Numbered from the stretch's first letter, positions 9,029 to 18,859 are shown. The stretch is DNA of 64,000 nucleotides from Gordonia zhaorongruii (GCF_007559005.1 NZ_CP041763.1:1892463-1956462); one strand, 5' to 3'. The notes: a model not told the origin generated them from the letters alone. Made by a program: numbers and translations.

Positions 9029-11359
9029 ATGCCGACTGTTCCGACGGACCCGGTCGCCACCTATCGCGTCCAGCTCACACCCGAGTTCACGTTCGCCGAG
9101 GTGGTCGGCATCCTCGACCATCTCACCGCCCTCGGAGTCAGTCATCTGCATCTGTCGCCGATCCTGGCTGCGATGCCCGGATCGACCCACGGGTACGACT
9201 GGTGCCCACCCGCTCGCATCTCCCCCGTTCTCGGCGGACCCGAGGGGTACCGGCTGCTTCGTGAACTCGCTCGCGCCGCCGGAATCGGGATCATCCTCGA
9301 CATCGTTCCCAACCACATCGGGGTGGCCGACGCACGGCGCAACGAATGGTGGGCGGACGTGCTGCGGTACGGTGCCGCCTCCGAGTACGCCGGCTTCTTC
9401 GATCTCGACACGGTGGGGGCCGACGGGCTCCTCTGCCTACCCTGGCTCGGGAGCGACGGCGACCTGTCGGGCCTCGTTCTCGACGGTGACGGCTGCCTGC
9501 TGCTGGGCGATCGCGTGCTGGTGACCGCACCCGGATCCAGCTCACCGGGCGACGACCCGCTCGCGGTGCTCGCACGCCAGCACTATCGCCTGGTGCCGTT
9601 CGACAGCCGGCTCATCGGATACCGGCGATTCCTCGCGGTCAACGATCTCGCCGCGCTTCGGCAGGACGCGCCCGAGGTCTACGACGCGACGCACGCATGG
9701 CTGCGCGAACTCGCGGCCGACGACCTGTTCGACGGCGTTCGGGTCGACCATCTCGACGGACTCACCGATCCCGTCGGCTACTGCGACCGTCTGCGCACCG
9801 ACATCGGGGACCGGCTCCTCTACGTCGAGAAGGGTCTCGGCCCCGGCGAACGGATCGACCCGGTGCTTCCGGTGGACGGAACCACCGGGTACGAGCAACT
9901 GCGCATCATCGAAGCCGCATTCACCGCGGCGTCCGGTGTGATCGAACTGTCCGAGACGCATCACCTCGTCACCGGCGTCGTCGGCGACGGCGACGAACTG
10001 ACTGCCGTGGCCAACGACCTGCGGCACGTCACCCTCATCGACATGTTCCCCGACCGGGTCCGGCGAACCACCCGCCTCCTCGAGGAGGCCGCGCCGGAAC
10101 TCCCCGCACATCACCTGCATCAAGCGGTGACAGCCCTGATCTGCGAAGCGCGCATCGCGCGCATGGACTACCCGTCCGCGCTTCCCGCGGCACTCGCGAC
10201 CCTGGACCGGTTGAAGCGGAGGAACCCCGACCGAACCGAGGCATTCGACGTTCTCGCGCACGCTTTCCAGGACGCGACGTTCGCGCCCGGCGCCGCGCAA
10301 CGACTCGCCGAGGCGGTCTCCGCGATCAACGCGAAGGCGTTCGAGGACATCGGCTACCACCGGACCGCCCGGTTGGTCTCCGTTCAGGAGATCGGCTGCA
10401 GCCCCGGGGTGCCATCGGTGACCCGGGACGTGTTCCATCGTCACAATGCGGAGCGGGCTCGCGACCTGCCACGTGGCCTCTCAGCGCTCTCCACGCACGA
10501 CACGAAACGCAGCGAGGACGTCCGGGCCCGGATCGCACTCATCGCGCAGTCGCCGCAGCGATGGTCGATCCTGGTCTTCACACTGCTGCGCATGCTGCCG
10601 CCGCCGGATGCGATGACCGGCTACTTCCTGTTGCAGAACCTGATCGGTGTGTGGCCGGCCGGAGACGACGGCGCAACCGGGAAACCGTCCGCCGCACTCA
10701 GCGCACGGCTGCGCGACTACGCGCGCAAGGCCATGCGCGAGGGCGGCACCGTCTCGTCGTGGACCGCCGTCGACGACGACGCCGAGGCCGCCGTCATCGA
10801 ATGGCTCGACGCCGTTCAGACCGGGGCGCAGGCCGCCCTGATCGCCGACTTCGTCGCCGGAATCGCCCCATCGTCTCGCGATGAGGCGCTCTCCAGAAAA
10901 GCCCTGTCCCTGCTGTTGCCCGGGGTCGGCGAGATATACCAGGGCACGCAGTGGTGGGACGACTCGCTCACCGATCCCGACAACCGGCGACCCGTCGACT
11001 ACTCGCAATCACCCGACCACCCGAAGACCGCGCTGGTGCGGGCCGCACTCGACCTGCGACGCCGTCATCCGCGAGCATTCGGCCCCGGAGGGACGTACCG
11101 CCCGCTGCGGGTCAGCGGACCGAAGGCCACGCACGTCCTCGGTTTCGCCCGCGGCACCCACGACAACCCACCCGACGTGGTGGTCCTGACGATCCGGCTC
11201 GCGCACACCTTCCGTCCCGGAGTCGAACGCCGCGATGCGACGATCGACCTCCCGATCGGACTGTGGCGCGACTCCGAGACCGGCCGGGACCACGCGGAGA
11301 CGGCGACTGCTGCCGAACTGCTGGGCGACCGCCCGGTCGTGTTCCTCGAACGACTCTGA
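9029..11359 (+). CDS. treY: Maltooligosyl trehalose synthase TreY
   Basis: A 776-residue GH13 enzyme that converts the reducing-end alpha-1,4 link of maltooligosaccharides to an alpha,alpha-1,1 link, the first TreY-TreZ step to trehalose. The four GH13 regions are visible: DIVPNH (near 90), DGVRVDHLDG (near 235, with the nucleophile Asp), LYVEKGLG (near 265, acid/base Glu) and HDTKRSEDVRAR (near 490). The ATG at 9029 has GGAGAC upstream. The partner treZ and debranching treX, usually adjacent, are absent on both sides. The gene ends four bases from the convergent mce operon. Confidence 0.93.
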   Translation: MPTVPTDPVATYRVQLTPEFTFAEVVGILDHLTALGVSHLHLSPILAAMPGSTHGYDWCPPARISPVLGGPEGYRLLRELARAAGIGIILDIVPNHIGVADARRNEWWADVLRYGAASEYAGFFDLDTVGADGLLCLPWLGSDGDLSGLVLDGDGCLLLGDRVLVTAPGSSSPGDDPLAVLARQHYRLVPFDSRLIGYRRFLAVNDLAALRQDAPEVYDATHAWLRELAADDLFDGVRVDHLDGLTDPVGYCDRLRTDIGDRLLYVEKGLGPGERIDPVLPVDGTTGYEQLRIIEAAFTAASGVIELSETHHLVTGVVGDGDELTAVANDLRHVTLIDMFPDRVRRTTRLLEEAAPELPAHHLHQAVTALICEARIARMDYPSALPAALATLDRLKRRNPDRTEAFDVLAHAFQDATFAPGAAQRLAEAVSAINAKAFEDIGYHRTARLVSVQEIGCSPGVPSVTRDVFHRHNAERARDLPRGLSALSTHDTKRSEDVRARIALIAQSPQRWSILVFTLLRMLPPPDAMTGYFLLQNLIGVWPAGDDGATGKPSAALSARLRDYARKAMREGGTVSSWTAVDDDAEAAVIEWLDAVQTGAQAALIADFVAGIAPSSRDEALSRKALSLLLPGVGEIYQGTQWWDDSLTDPDNRRPVDYSQSPDHPKTALVRAALDLRRRHPRAFGPGGTYRPLRVSGPKATHVLGFARGTHDNPPDVVVLTIRLAHTFRPGVERRDATIDLPIGLWRDSETGRDHAETATAAELLGDRPVVFLERL

Positions 11360-11363
11360 GAGG

Positions 11364-12131
11364 TCAGCCTGCCGGCTGCGGCTGTCCCGGTGCGGGCGCC
11401 GGCACGGGTGCCCCGCCAGGTGCACCGCCACCCGGCTGACCTGTGGGCGCGCCGGACTCCATGCCCGGGACCATGCCCATATCCGAGACGAGCCACTCGC
11501 CGTCCACCTGGTCGAGCGTCAGCTGGAGCAACGACAGGAACTTGCCGCCGCCCGGGGCGGTCGCACTCGTACCGGTGAACTCGACGGCGAGCACCGTGAC
11601 CGCACGCGAGTCATCGAACGACTCGACCATCGACGCGTTGATCTTCGTCTCGACGTTCGCGAGCTTCGAGCTCTTCACGAACTCGACCGTCTTCGACGCA
11701 TCCGTATCCAGCCGGGTACGAAGGTCTCCCGTCGTGAGCGGGCCGACCTTCTCCTTGAGCGCCTGCGGAGTGGGGTTCTCGCCCATCGCGACCGCGAAGT
11801 ACTCGTCCACGAACCCCGCCGCGGCCGCCTTGCTGTCCTCGAACGCCGACAACTCCGACTTCGCCTCGTAGAGCTTCCACCCGCCGAAGACCAGACCCGC
11901 GATCACGGCGATGGCGACTATCCCCGCGCCGACGCGCTTGAGGGCACGCGCCGACACCGTGAACTCCCGGTTGCCAGACGACTTCTCGGTGCTCTTCTGG
12001 GACTGCGCCCGAGCACGTGCCTTGGCGGCCACCCCGGACTGGGCTTCGGTTATCTTCTCACCTGCCGTATCTTCGTCGGCGGGGTCAATCTCGGGCTTCG
12101 TGGGGTCGATCTCGGGCTTCTCGGAGCTCAT
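11364..12131 (-). CDS. Mce-associated membrane protein
   Basis: A 255-residue protein encoded last in the mce operon. A charged cytoplasmic N-terminus with a repeated KPEIDP motif (about residues 5-17) precedes a single transmembrane segment near residues 75-95. The outer domain fits Mas (Mce-associated) proteins, which share a fold with nuclear transport factor 2. The tail is rich in Gly and Pro. Start is ATG 12131 with GAAGGA just upstream, seven bases after the mceF stop. Mas proteins stabilise or assist the importer; the exact role here is not evident. Confidence 0.75.
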   Translation of the reverse strand: MSSEKPEIDPTKPEIDPADEDTAGEKITEAQSGVAAKARARAQSQKSTEKSSGNREFTVSARALKRVGAGIVAIAVIAGLVFGGWKLYEAKSELSAFEDSKAAAAGFVDEYFAVAMGENPTPQALKEKVGPLTTGDLRTRLDTDASKTVEFVKSSKLANVETKINASMVESFDDSRAVTVLAVEFTGTSATAPGGGKFLSLLQLTLDQVDGEWLVSDMGMVPGMESGAPTGQPGGGAPGGAPVPAPAPGQPQPAG

Positions 12132-12138
12132 ACGTCCT

Positions 12139-13299
12139 TCACTTGTCCAATGGAACGGTTCTCGCGTTCGGATCGTAGTTCGGCGGCGGCCCGGCGGTGT
12201 CATCGCCCTTGGGGCGCGGCGCATTCGCCGACCCGCGGATCTGCATCGAATCGTCGTTCGTCACGCAGTACAGGTTGGTCGGCACGGTCAGCTCGAGGAT
12301 CTTGGTCGGCCGTTCCGGCGTCACCTGGTAGTTGCAACTCGGCCTCGGGTAGAGCGAGGCCAGCGCCCACCACGCACCGTCGTGGAACATCTTCTGCCCC
12401 TGAATGCTGCCGTCCCGCATCGAGGGGAGCAGCGTGGCCAGGGTCGGCGCACGCAACGCTCCCTGCCGTGCCACGTCCAGGAACTGCTCGAGCACATCGC
12501 TCACCGGGTCGGTGATGGTGGCGAGTGAACCGGTCAGGCTGGTCAGTCGCGCCGGACCGCGTCCGAGCAGGGTGCGCAATTCACCGTCCGCCTTCACCGC
12601 CGCAGTCATCGTCGCATTGAGTCCGTGCGACAGATGCTGAAGATCCGGTTGAATGTCGGCTGTCGTCTTCAGGATCGTGCCCGCGTTGTCGATCAGTTTC
12701 GTGGTCTGGGGCAATGCCCGCGCGAGGTCCGCGAAGATCACCCCGCCGGAGTGGAAGATCGACTTCAACTGGTTCGGCCGCTGATCGTTGAGCGCCACCT
12801 CCAGTTCCTGAAGCGTCGACGTCAGCTTCGGCGGATCGATCTGGCTGATCACATCGAGCGTCGACTGCAGCATCGAATCGAACGGCGCCGTGACGTGCGT
12901 CTGGCCCACCGCGATCGTGTCACCGTCCGACAGATACGGCCCGTCGTCGGTCGTCGGGGTGAAGTTGACGTACTGCTCACCGGCCGCCGACAGGCCGAGA
13001 GCCGACACCTTCGAGTTCTCGTTGATGTCCACCGAGTCCTGGAGTCGGAGCTCCACGACCACGTCCGACGGAGTCACCCGGATGTCCCGGACCTCGCCGA
13101 TCTGCGATCCGCGCAGCATCACCTTGCTGGTGCCCTGCAGACCGCCGGACTGCGGAAAGTGGACTGTCACGTCGTACGTGCCCTGCCACGGTCGCCAACT
13201 GAGCGAACCGAACGCGATGTAGGCGAGCCCGAGCAGCATCACCAGTACCAGCCCGATGTTGCCGATCACCATGCTGTGCTTGCGCAGCCACCTCATCAT
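12139..13299 (-). CDS. MceF-type substrate-binding protein
   Basis: A 386-residue MCE-family protein, last of the six. After a transmembrane anchor (about residues 10-32) comes the MCE domain, with YDVTVHFPQSGGLQGTSKV and GSQIGEVRDI. A long helical part follows and then a C-terminal Pro-rich tail. MCE proteins form a hexameric channel that carries lipids across the cell envelope to the YrbE permease. It starts five bases after mceE. Confidence 0.88.
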   Translation of the reverse strand: MMRWLRKHSMVIGNIGLVLVMLLGLAYIAFGSLSWRPWQGTYDVTVHFPQSGGLQGTSKVMLRGSQIGEVRDIRVTPSDVVVELRLQDSVDINENSKVSALGLSAAGEQYVNFTPTTDDGPYLSDGDTIAVGQTHVTAPFDSMLQSTLDVISQIDPPKLTSTLQELEVALNDQRPNQLKSIFHSGGVIFADLARALPQTTKLIDNAGTILKTTADIQPDLQHLSHGLNATMTAAVKADGELRTLLGRGPARLTSLTGSLATITDPVSDVLEQFLDVARQGALRAPTLATLLPSMRDGSIQGQKMFHDGAWWALASLYPRPSCNYQVTPERPTKILELTVPTNLYCVTNDDSMQIRGSANAPRPKGDDTAGPPPNYDPNARTVPLDK

Positions 13300-13304
13300 T
13301 CACA

Positions 13305-14396
13305 TCACCTCTGCGTCCCGGTGATGCGGGCGAGGAGTCGCTGCAGCGTCTGCTGCAGGGCGTGCCCGCCCTTGTCGACGTCGCCCAGTTCCGGAAGGCG
13401 CGACGCGGAGTCGAAACCCAGCCCGGGGCTCAGCCAGTACACCTTCGCCGACACCGACGCCGCAGCACCGCTCGTTGACTTCATCCACTTCGGATTCAGC
13501 TCGGCGAGACGGTCGGCGAGCGGCCCAAGGGTCGGCGCCGACTCGCCCAACGCGACGAGCGTCGTATTGAGGTGCCCCAGCATCTCGGACAGGTTTCCCT
13601 GTTCGGTGCGCAGGAAGTCGTTCGTCGCGGCGGTCACCTTGTTCGACTTGTCGAGTGTCGTGAGGATGTCGCCGATCTGGCTGTCGACCGCGTCGATCGC
13701 CGGCGGCAGCTTGTTGATGGCCGCCGCGATCTGCGCACGGCCGTCCGCCAGTTCTCCGGTGAGCCGCGCCGTGTTCCTCATCGCACGGTCGACCTGTCCC
13801 GAGTTCCGATTGAACTTGTCGATCGCGGTGGTGAATCCGTCGATCGAGCCGCGCAGTTCGGGGGCGTTTCCGGAGACCGCCGTCGACAGTTCGGTGAAGA
13901 TCGTCTGCAGCGAGTTGATCGATCCGGAGTCGACGAGTGCGGTGGCGCTCACCAGCAGATCCTCGACAGTTGCCGCTGCCGATGTCGGGCCGGTGAGAGC
14001 ACCGCCGTCACCGACGACGCCCTTCGACGAGTCCTCCGGCGGCAGCAGCGCTACGAACACGTCGCCGAGCGGTGTCGCCTGCCGGAGTTCGGCACCGGTT
14101 CCGATCGGCAGTTCCGCGCTCTCGGCGACGTTCATCGTCACCGTGGCGCGGTAGTCGTCGACGGTGATGTCCTCGACCTCGCCGATGTCGGTGCCGCCGA
14201 GCCGGACCTTCGCTCCATCCGGCAGGTTCAGCGCATTCCGGAAGGATGCGTGCACGGTGATCGCGTCACCGATTCCGCCCGGCGCGGGCAAGGGGATCTG
14301 CTGGACCGTCACCCCGGGCAGCGACCCGCACGCCGCGAGACTCACCGTGGTGAGCATCGCGACCAGGACTGCCCAGGTTCTCCTCATTCGCGTCAT
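13305..14396 (-). CDS. MceE-type lipoprotein
   Basis: A 363-residue MCE-family lipoprotein. The signal peptide ends in the lipobox LAAC, with Cys23 as predicted lipid-attachment site. The MCE domain follows (HASFRNALNLPDGAKVRLGG, then a helical region). In mycobacterial operons the E position (LprK-like) is normally the lipoprotein member. The ATG at 14396 overlaps the mceD stop as ATGA; open frame further upstream is antisense to nothing conserved and lies inside mceD. Confidence 0.87.
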   Translation of the reverse strand: MTRMRRTWAVLVAMLTTVSLAACGSLPGVTVQQIPLPAPGGIGDAITVHASFRNALNLPDGAKVRLGGTDIGEVEDITVDDYRATVTMNVAESAELPIGTGAELRQATPLGDVFVALLPPEDSSKGVVGDGGALTGPTSAAATVEDLLVSATALVDSGSINSLQTIFTELSTAVSGNAPELRGSIDGFTTAIDKFNRNSGQVDRAMRNTARLTGELADGRAQIAAAINKLPPAIDAVDSQIGDILTTLDKSNKVTAATNDFLRTEQGNLSEMLGHLNTTLVALGESAPTLGPLADRLAELNPKWMKSTSGAAASVSAKVYWLSPGLGFDSASRLPELGDVDKGGHALQQTLQRLLARITGTQR

Positions 14397-15499
14397 CTGC
14401 CACTCAGCTCCAACAGTCCGGAGTAGATGCCCAGGTCCGGACCGAAGTCGGTCAACTGTCCGGTCCGGCAGCCGGTCTTGTTGAGGTTGATCGCCTCGCA
14501 GAACTTGTTGGCCATCTCGTTGTCGAGCAGCGACTTGTCCAACAGGACGCCGGCGCGCCATGCCCCCTGCTCGGCCGACACCGAGTTGGAGAGGTTCTGG
14601 AAGAGCAGCGGTGCCACGTCGATGGTCTCGACCACCTGCCGCGAGTAGTCCGACAGGTTCGCGGCGAGTGAAGCGAGCCTGCCCGTCGACGAGCTGATCG
14701 CACCCGAATTCCGGTCCAGGAACTCCGAGGTGTTCGCCAGCGTCCGGTTCAGATCGTCGAGCGTGGCGACGAGACCGGTGGACTGCTCCCCGAGCATCTT
14801 CGACACGTTCGTGATCGACGACGAGAACTGCTTCATCTTCGGATAATTGTCAGTGAGCGTCGTGGTCAGCGTGCTCAACGATTTCAGGATGTCGACGATC
14901 GCGTTGCCGTTGTCCGCGCCCGTCTTACCGGCCTCTGCCAACGCGTCCAGCGCTGCGCGCAGCCGTTCCCCGTTGCCGTCGGCGATACCCGAGGTGATGT
15001 CCACCAGATCGGCGATCGGTCCGGTGCCGGGCGCGTCCCCCGACAGGTTCTTCACCAAGTCGTCCACCGCGTCGAACAAGGTACCGATCTCCACGGGGGC
15101 CTTCGCGTGCGCGATCACGTCGCCGTCGCCCAGAGTCGGCCCCTCGGTGTACGCCGGCGACAATTCGACGTGCCTCGTCGTCACGATCGAGGTGTTGACG
15201 ATCGCGGCGGTGACGTCCTTCGGCACCGGAACGTCGTCGTCGACGGTCATCTCGACCTTCACTCGGGTGCCCTGCGGTTCGACCGAGGTGATTCGGCCGA
15301 CCGGCATGCCCAGGACTGCGACGTCATTGCCCTCGAACAACCCGGACACGTCCTCGAAGTAGGCGGTGACGGTGTTGATCTGGCCCGTTGCCTTCTGCAG
15401 ACTCGTCGGCATCATCGAGCACCCGGCGACCACCAGCGCGGTCATCGTGGCGACTGCGACCGCGGCCAGTCCGCGAGCCGTCCTCGTACGTGTCAGCAT
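14393..15499 (-). CDS. MceD-type protein with a lipobox
   Basis: A 368-residue MCE-family protein in the fourth mce position. Instead of the plain transmembrane anchor usual for MceD, its N-terminus looks like a lipoprotein signal: three Arg within the first nine residues, a hydrophobic stretch, then VVAGC with Cys27. The MCE domain follows (VTAYFEDVSGLFEGNDVAVL, then GMPVGRI). Start is ATG 15499, overlapping the end of mceC by seven bases. The lipid attachment is predicted from sequence only. Confidence 0.85.
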   Translation of the reverse strand: MLTRTRTARGLAAVAVATMTALVVAGCSMMPTSLQKATGQINTVTAYFEDVSGLFEGNDVAVLGMPVGRITSVEPQGTRVKVEMTVDDDVPVPKDVTAAIVNTSIVTTRHVELSPAYTEGPTLGDGDVIAHAKAPVEIGTLFDAVDDLVKNLSGDAPGTGPIADLVDITSGIADGNGERLRAALDALAEAGKTGADNGNAIVDILKSLSTLTTTLTDNYPKMKQFSSSITNVSKMLGEQSTGLVATLDDLNRTLANTSEFLDRNSGAISSSTGRLASLAANLSDYSRQVVETIDVAPLLFQNLSNSVSAEQGAWRAGVLLDKSLLDNEMANKFCEAINLNKTGCRTGQLTDFGPDLGIYSGLLELSGR

Positions 15500-16512
15500 C
15501 CGTCCACCACCCGGGCCAGGCACAGCCAGTTGTCGGGGAAGAGCCCCCACGGCAGGTAACCGTTCGCGTAGGGGCCGTCCCCCATGATGTTGTTCGTCAG
15601 TCGCGCAGTCACCGGCAGTACCTCCAGCAGCTTGCGCAGGTTGTCACGGTTCTTCTCCAGACCCGACGCGATCGTGTCCAGGTTCGCCATGACGGGGGCG
15701 AACTGATCGCCGTTCTCCCGTGCGACGGCACGGGCCTGCTCGGTGAGTTCGGCGACACCGTCCAGCATCCGGGTCACCAGGTGCTCACGCGTCTGGATCT
15801 TGGTAGCCAGCTGGCCGCCTTGTCCGACGATGATCGACAGCTGGAACTGGCTGCTCTGCACCTGCTCGGTGACCGACTTCGTGTCGTTCATCAACTGGGT
15901 GATCTGGTCGCTTCGGTTGTTGATGACCGCAGACATCCTCGTCAACGCGTCGAGGGTCGGCGTGGCGATCGCCGGCGCGCCGCGCAACTGGGTGTTCAGC
16001 GTGCGGATGCTGTTCGCCAGGTCGTTCGCCTCGATGCCGTCCAGGATCGGGGTGCCCTTGGCGAGCGTCTGCTGCAGGTCGTACGGAACGGCGGTGTGCT
16101 CGATCCGGTCACCGGAGAGCTCCTTGTCGGATTCACCCAACACGATGTCGATGTACCGCTGGCCGAGCAGAGTCGACAGCTTGATCTCGGCGGAACCGTC
16201 CTGCATGACGACGACGTCGCTGTTGACCTTCATATCGATCTTGACGTGGTCCCGGACCAGCTCGGTGGAGGTGACCTCTCCGATGTCGATGCCGGCCACT
16301 CGCACCTTGTCGCCTGTGCGGACACCACCCGCCTGCACGAAATCGGCGGTGTACGAGCGCTTTCCGAAATCCGCCTGGGCGAACCCGACGATGCCCACGA
16401 GCAGCGCGATGATCGCGACCGCTCCGAGGATGCCGATCCAGACTTGACGGTTCTTCGGCTTCCCTGACTTCGGCTTCCCTGACTTCGGCTTCCGTGACTG
16501 CAGACGACTCAT
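15493..16512 (-). CDS. MceC-type substrate-binding protein
   Basis: A 339-residue MCE-family protein. Residues 5-20 hold a basic repeat (SGKPK twice, plus near copies) encoded by 15-base tandem repeats at about 16455-16500. A transmembrane segment (about 25-47) and the MCE domain (TADFVQAGGVRTGDKVRVAG) come next. It ends DGC*, with the final cysteine codon overlapping the mceD start. The ATG at 16512 overlaps the mceB stop as ATGA. Copy number in the basic repeat could vary between strains. Confidence 0.88.
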   Translation of the reverse strand: MSRLQSRKPKSGKPKSGKPKNRQVWIGILGAVAIIALLVGIVGFAQADFGKRSYTADFVQAGGVRTGDKVRVAGIDIGEVTSTELVRDHVKIDMKVNSDVVVMQDGSAEIKLSTLLGQRYIDIVLGESDKELSGDRIEHTAVPYDLQQTLAKGTPILDGIEANDLANSIRTLNTQLRGAPAIATPTLDALTRMSAVINNRSDQITQLMNDTKSVTEQVQSSQFQLSIIVGQGGQLATKIQTREHLVTRMLDGVAELTEQARAVARENGDQFAPVMANLDTIASGLEKNRDNLRKLLEVLPVTARLTNNIMGDGPYANGYLPWGLFPDNWLCLARVVDGC

Positions 16513-17543
16513 CGGCACACCACCGAGTGCTGAGTGCCGCCGATCTTGTTGATCAGTCCGGGCGGCGGGAAGACGTTGCCGAACGCGATGTCCAGGTCGC
16601 ATGCGTAGATGTTCAGGTAGGCGCCCTGCATCATGACGAACGGGAAGTGCCCCAGGAACTGCGGAGCGATACGCGCCATCTTGTCGAGCTTGGCACCGGA
16701 GTCGATCAGCTTGTCCGTGGCTTCGCGGGCCTGCGTTCCCGCAGACTGGAGGGCGCCCCGGTTATCGGCGAGCACGTCCGCGAATCCTGCTGCGGTCCGG
16801 CCGATCCGGTCGATCGACTTCCCGAATTCGGCCGAGTTGCCGTTCAGGTTCTCCACCAGTTTCGACGCGCTGTCGAGCAAGGTGGTGATCTGCTTCCCCT
16901 GCGACGCGAGTTCACGCATCACGATCCCGAGATTGCTGATGACCGCGCCGAGGACCTGGTCGCGGTTCGCCATGTCGTCCGCCACGGTCGAGATCTGCTG
17001 GAGAGTCCGCGACAGTGAGACCTCGTCCCCCTGGAACGTCTTGATCAGACTCTCCGACAGCGAGTTCACCTGTTCGGGACGCAATGTGTCGAACACCGGC
17101 TGGAAACCCGCGAGCAGTTTGGTCACGTCGAACGAGTCCTCGCCGGGCAGGTGCAGCGTCGATCCCCGTTCGAGTTCCTTGCCGGGCCGGTCGTCGTCGA
17201 GGCTGAGCGCCAGGTACCGCTGGCCGATCAGATTCTGGTAGCGGATCGCCGCGCGTGTGTTGTCGTAGATGTGCTGGTCGTTCTGCACTTCGAAGGTCAC
17301 ACGGGCCCGGCCCTCGTCGAGCACGATGTCCCCGACACGGCCCACGCGCACTCCCGCCATCCGGACGTCATCGCCCGAGCTGAGACCCGACGCATCGGTG
17401 AAGTACGTGCTGAAGTCCTCGGTGGACCCCTGCACCGATCGTTCCAACGTCGACCAGATCAGGTAGGTCACCAGCACTGCGACCACCGCGAAGACGCCGA
17501 AGCCGATGAGCGGCTTGCGAATACCCTCGGTCTCCTTGCTCAC
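16509..17543 (-). CDS. MceB-type substrate-binding protein
   Basis: A 344-residue MCE-family protein. A transmembrane segment (about residues 13-31) is followed by the MCE domain, FSTYFTDASGLSSGDDVRMA and GVRVGRVGDI. Long amphipathic helices then form the channel part, and a Cys-containing C-terminus ends in SVVCR. The GTG start at 17543 overlaps the mceA stop as GTGA and is preceded by GGAAGGGGAG. Confidence 0.88.
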   Translation of the reverse strand: MSKETEGIRKPLIGFGVFAVVAVLVTYLIWSTLERSVQGSTEDFSTYFTDASGLSSGDDVRMAGVRVGRVGDIVLDEGRARVTFEVQNDQHIYDNTRAAIRYQNLIGQRYLALSLDDDRPGKELERGSTLHLPGEDSFDVTKLLAGFQPVFDTLRPEQVNSLSESLIKTFQGDEVSLSRTLQQISTVADDMANRDQVLGAVISNLGIVMRELASQGKQITTLLDSASKLVENLNGNSAEFGKSIDRIGRTAAGFADVLADNRGALQSAGTQAREATDKLIDSGAKLDKMARIAPQFLGHFPFVMMQGAYLNIYACDLDIAFGNVFPPPGLINKIGGTQHSVVCR

Positions 17544-18853
17544 CGCTCCCCTTCCTTCGCTGACGGCTTCTCCTGCGTGGGCGCCACCGAGACCAGCGGT
17601 CCGACCATGAGGGTCTCCGCGGACGAGGGCTTGCGACCGAGAGCGCCGCTCAACGTCTCACCGTCCCTCTTCGTCGTCACGCCGCGCGCCTTCTTCGACA
17701 CCTTGCGGCGCTGCATTCCGTCGCTGGGATACACACTCAGCGGGCCGGACATCGTCGGCCCGGTGCCGGTTCCCGGCCCCACGCATCCCGGTCCGCGGAG
17801 CTGGCCGTACGGCCCGCCGTCGTACACCGGGCAGTTCTGGCGCGTGTACATCTCGTACGCGCTGAAGTTGATGCCGAGATTCAGCTGGACGTGACCGTTG
17901 ACCCCGGTGAACACCCCGAGCACGCGACCGGCCAGCACGTACAGTTCGCGCAGTGCCTGCGGCATGGCGTCCGGGTCGTACATCAGCGCGCCCAGCATGG
18001 TGTTCAGATCGCGGACGATCCGCTTTCCGCCGTCGCCGTTCGCGGCGAAGAGGGTCTGCGTCTGATCGAGCACACCTTGACCCGCGGACAGGAGCGCGGT
18101 GAGTTCGTCCTGCTTCTCGGCGATCGTCAGCGCCGGCTTCACCGACTTACCCAGCGTGTCGAGCAGTTCAGGCGTGGAGTCCGCCAGCCCCCGAACCGCC
18201 CGGTTGAAGTCGTCGAAGCCCGACGGAGCGCCCGGCGGGAACTTCGAGTTGATCGTCTTCCAGTAGGTGTCGAGCACACCGACGAAGGTGGAGAACGTCT
18301 GGCCGCCGTCCTTGAGCGCATCCGCGAGCGCGCCGAGCACCTGTGCGAGATCCTCGGGCGGCACGCTGCGCAACAGGGTGCGCAGTTCGTTCTGCGCGTC
18401 CTGCAGCCGGATGGTCGGTTCGGAGGTGTCGGCCTCGATCACGTCGCCTGCCGACAATCGCTCATCCGACGTCTGCGCAGGTGCCAGCAACTGCACCGAG
18501 TTGACGCCGAACAGGTTCGACGGCACCGTACGCGCCGTCACCTCCGCGGGGATTCCCTCCGCCTGCTTCGAATCGAGGAGGATCTTGACGTTCTTGCGCT
18601 CGCCCGAATCCGCGCCGGTCTCGATCACGTCGACTGCGCCGACGATGAAACCGTTGTACCGGACGTCGGCTCCGGTGATGAGGCCGTCTCCCACATCCGT
18701 GAGTGACGCCGTCACCTCGGTGTTGTCGTCGAACTTGCCCTGGTAGCGCATCATCAGCAGACCCAGAACCAGGACGCCGACCGCGGCGAAGACGACGCCC
18801 CGGATGAAGTACGTCTTCACCGACGGGTCGCGGCCGCCTGTATCGATCCTCAT
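17540..18853 (-). CDS. MceA-type substrate-binding protein
   Basis: A 437-residue MCE-family protein, first of the six. Its transmembrane anchor is at about residues 16-36 and its MCE domain includes VTASLTDVGDGLITGADVRY and NGFIVGAVDVI. The helical region extends to about residue 330. The C-terminal 90 residues are Gly-, Pro- and Lys-rich and probably unstructured, as in other MceA proteins. ATG 18853 lies six bases after the yrbEB stop. Confidence 0.88.
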   Translation of the reverse strand: MRIDTGGRDPSVKTYFIRGVVFAAVGVLVLGLLMMRYQGKFDDNTEVTASLTDVGDGLITGADVRYNGFIVGAVDVIETGADSGERKNVKILLDSKQAEGIPAEVTARTVPSNLFGVNSVQLLAPAQTSDERLSAGDVIEADTSEPTIRLQDAQNELRTLLRSVPPEDLAQVLGALADALKDGGQTFSTFVGVLDTYWKTINSKFPPGAPSGFDDFNRAVRGLADSTPELLDTLGKSVKPALTIAEKQDELTALLSAGQGVLDQTQTLFAANGDGGKRIVRDLNTMLGALMYDPDAMPQALRELYVLAGRVLGVFTGVNGHVQLNLGINFSAYEMYTRQNCPVYDGGPYGQLRGPGCVGPGTGTGPTMSGPLSVYPSDGMQRRKVSKKARGVTTKRDGETLSGALGRKPSSAETLMVGPLVSVAPTQEKPSAKEGER

Positions 18854-18859
18854 CCCGGC

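Noticed and set aside
12625..14154. Plus-strand frame of 509 codons opposite mceE and mceF
   Set aside because: Low-complexity Arg-rich product, antisense to two MCE genes.
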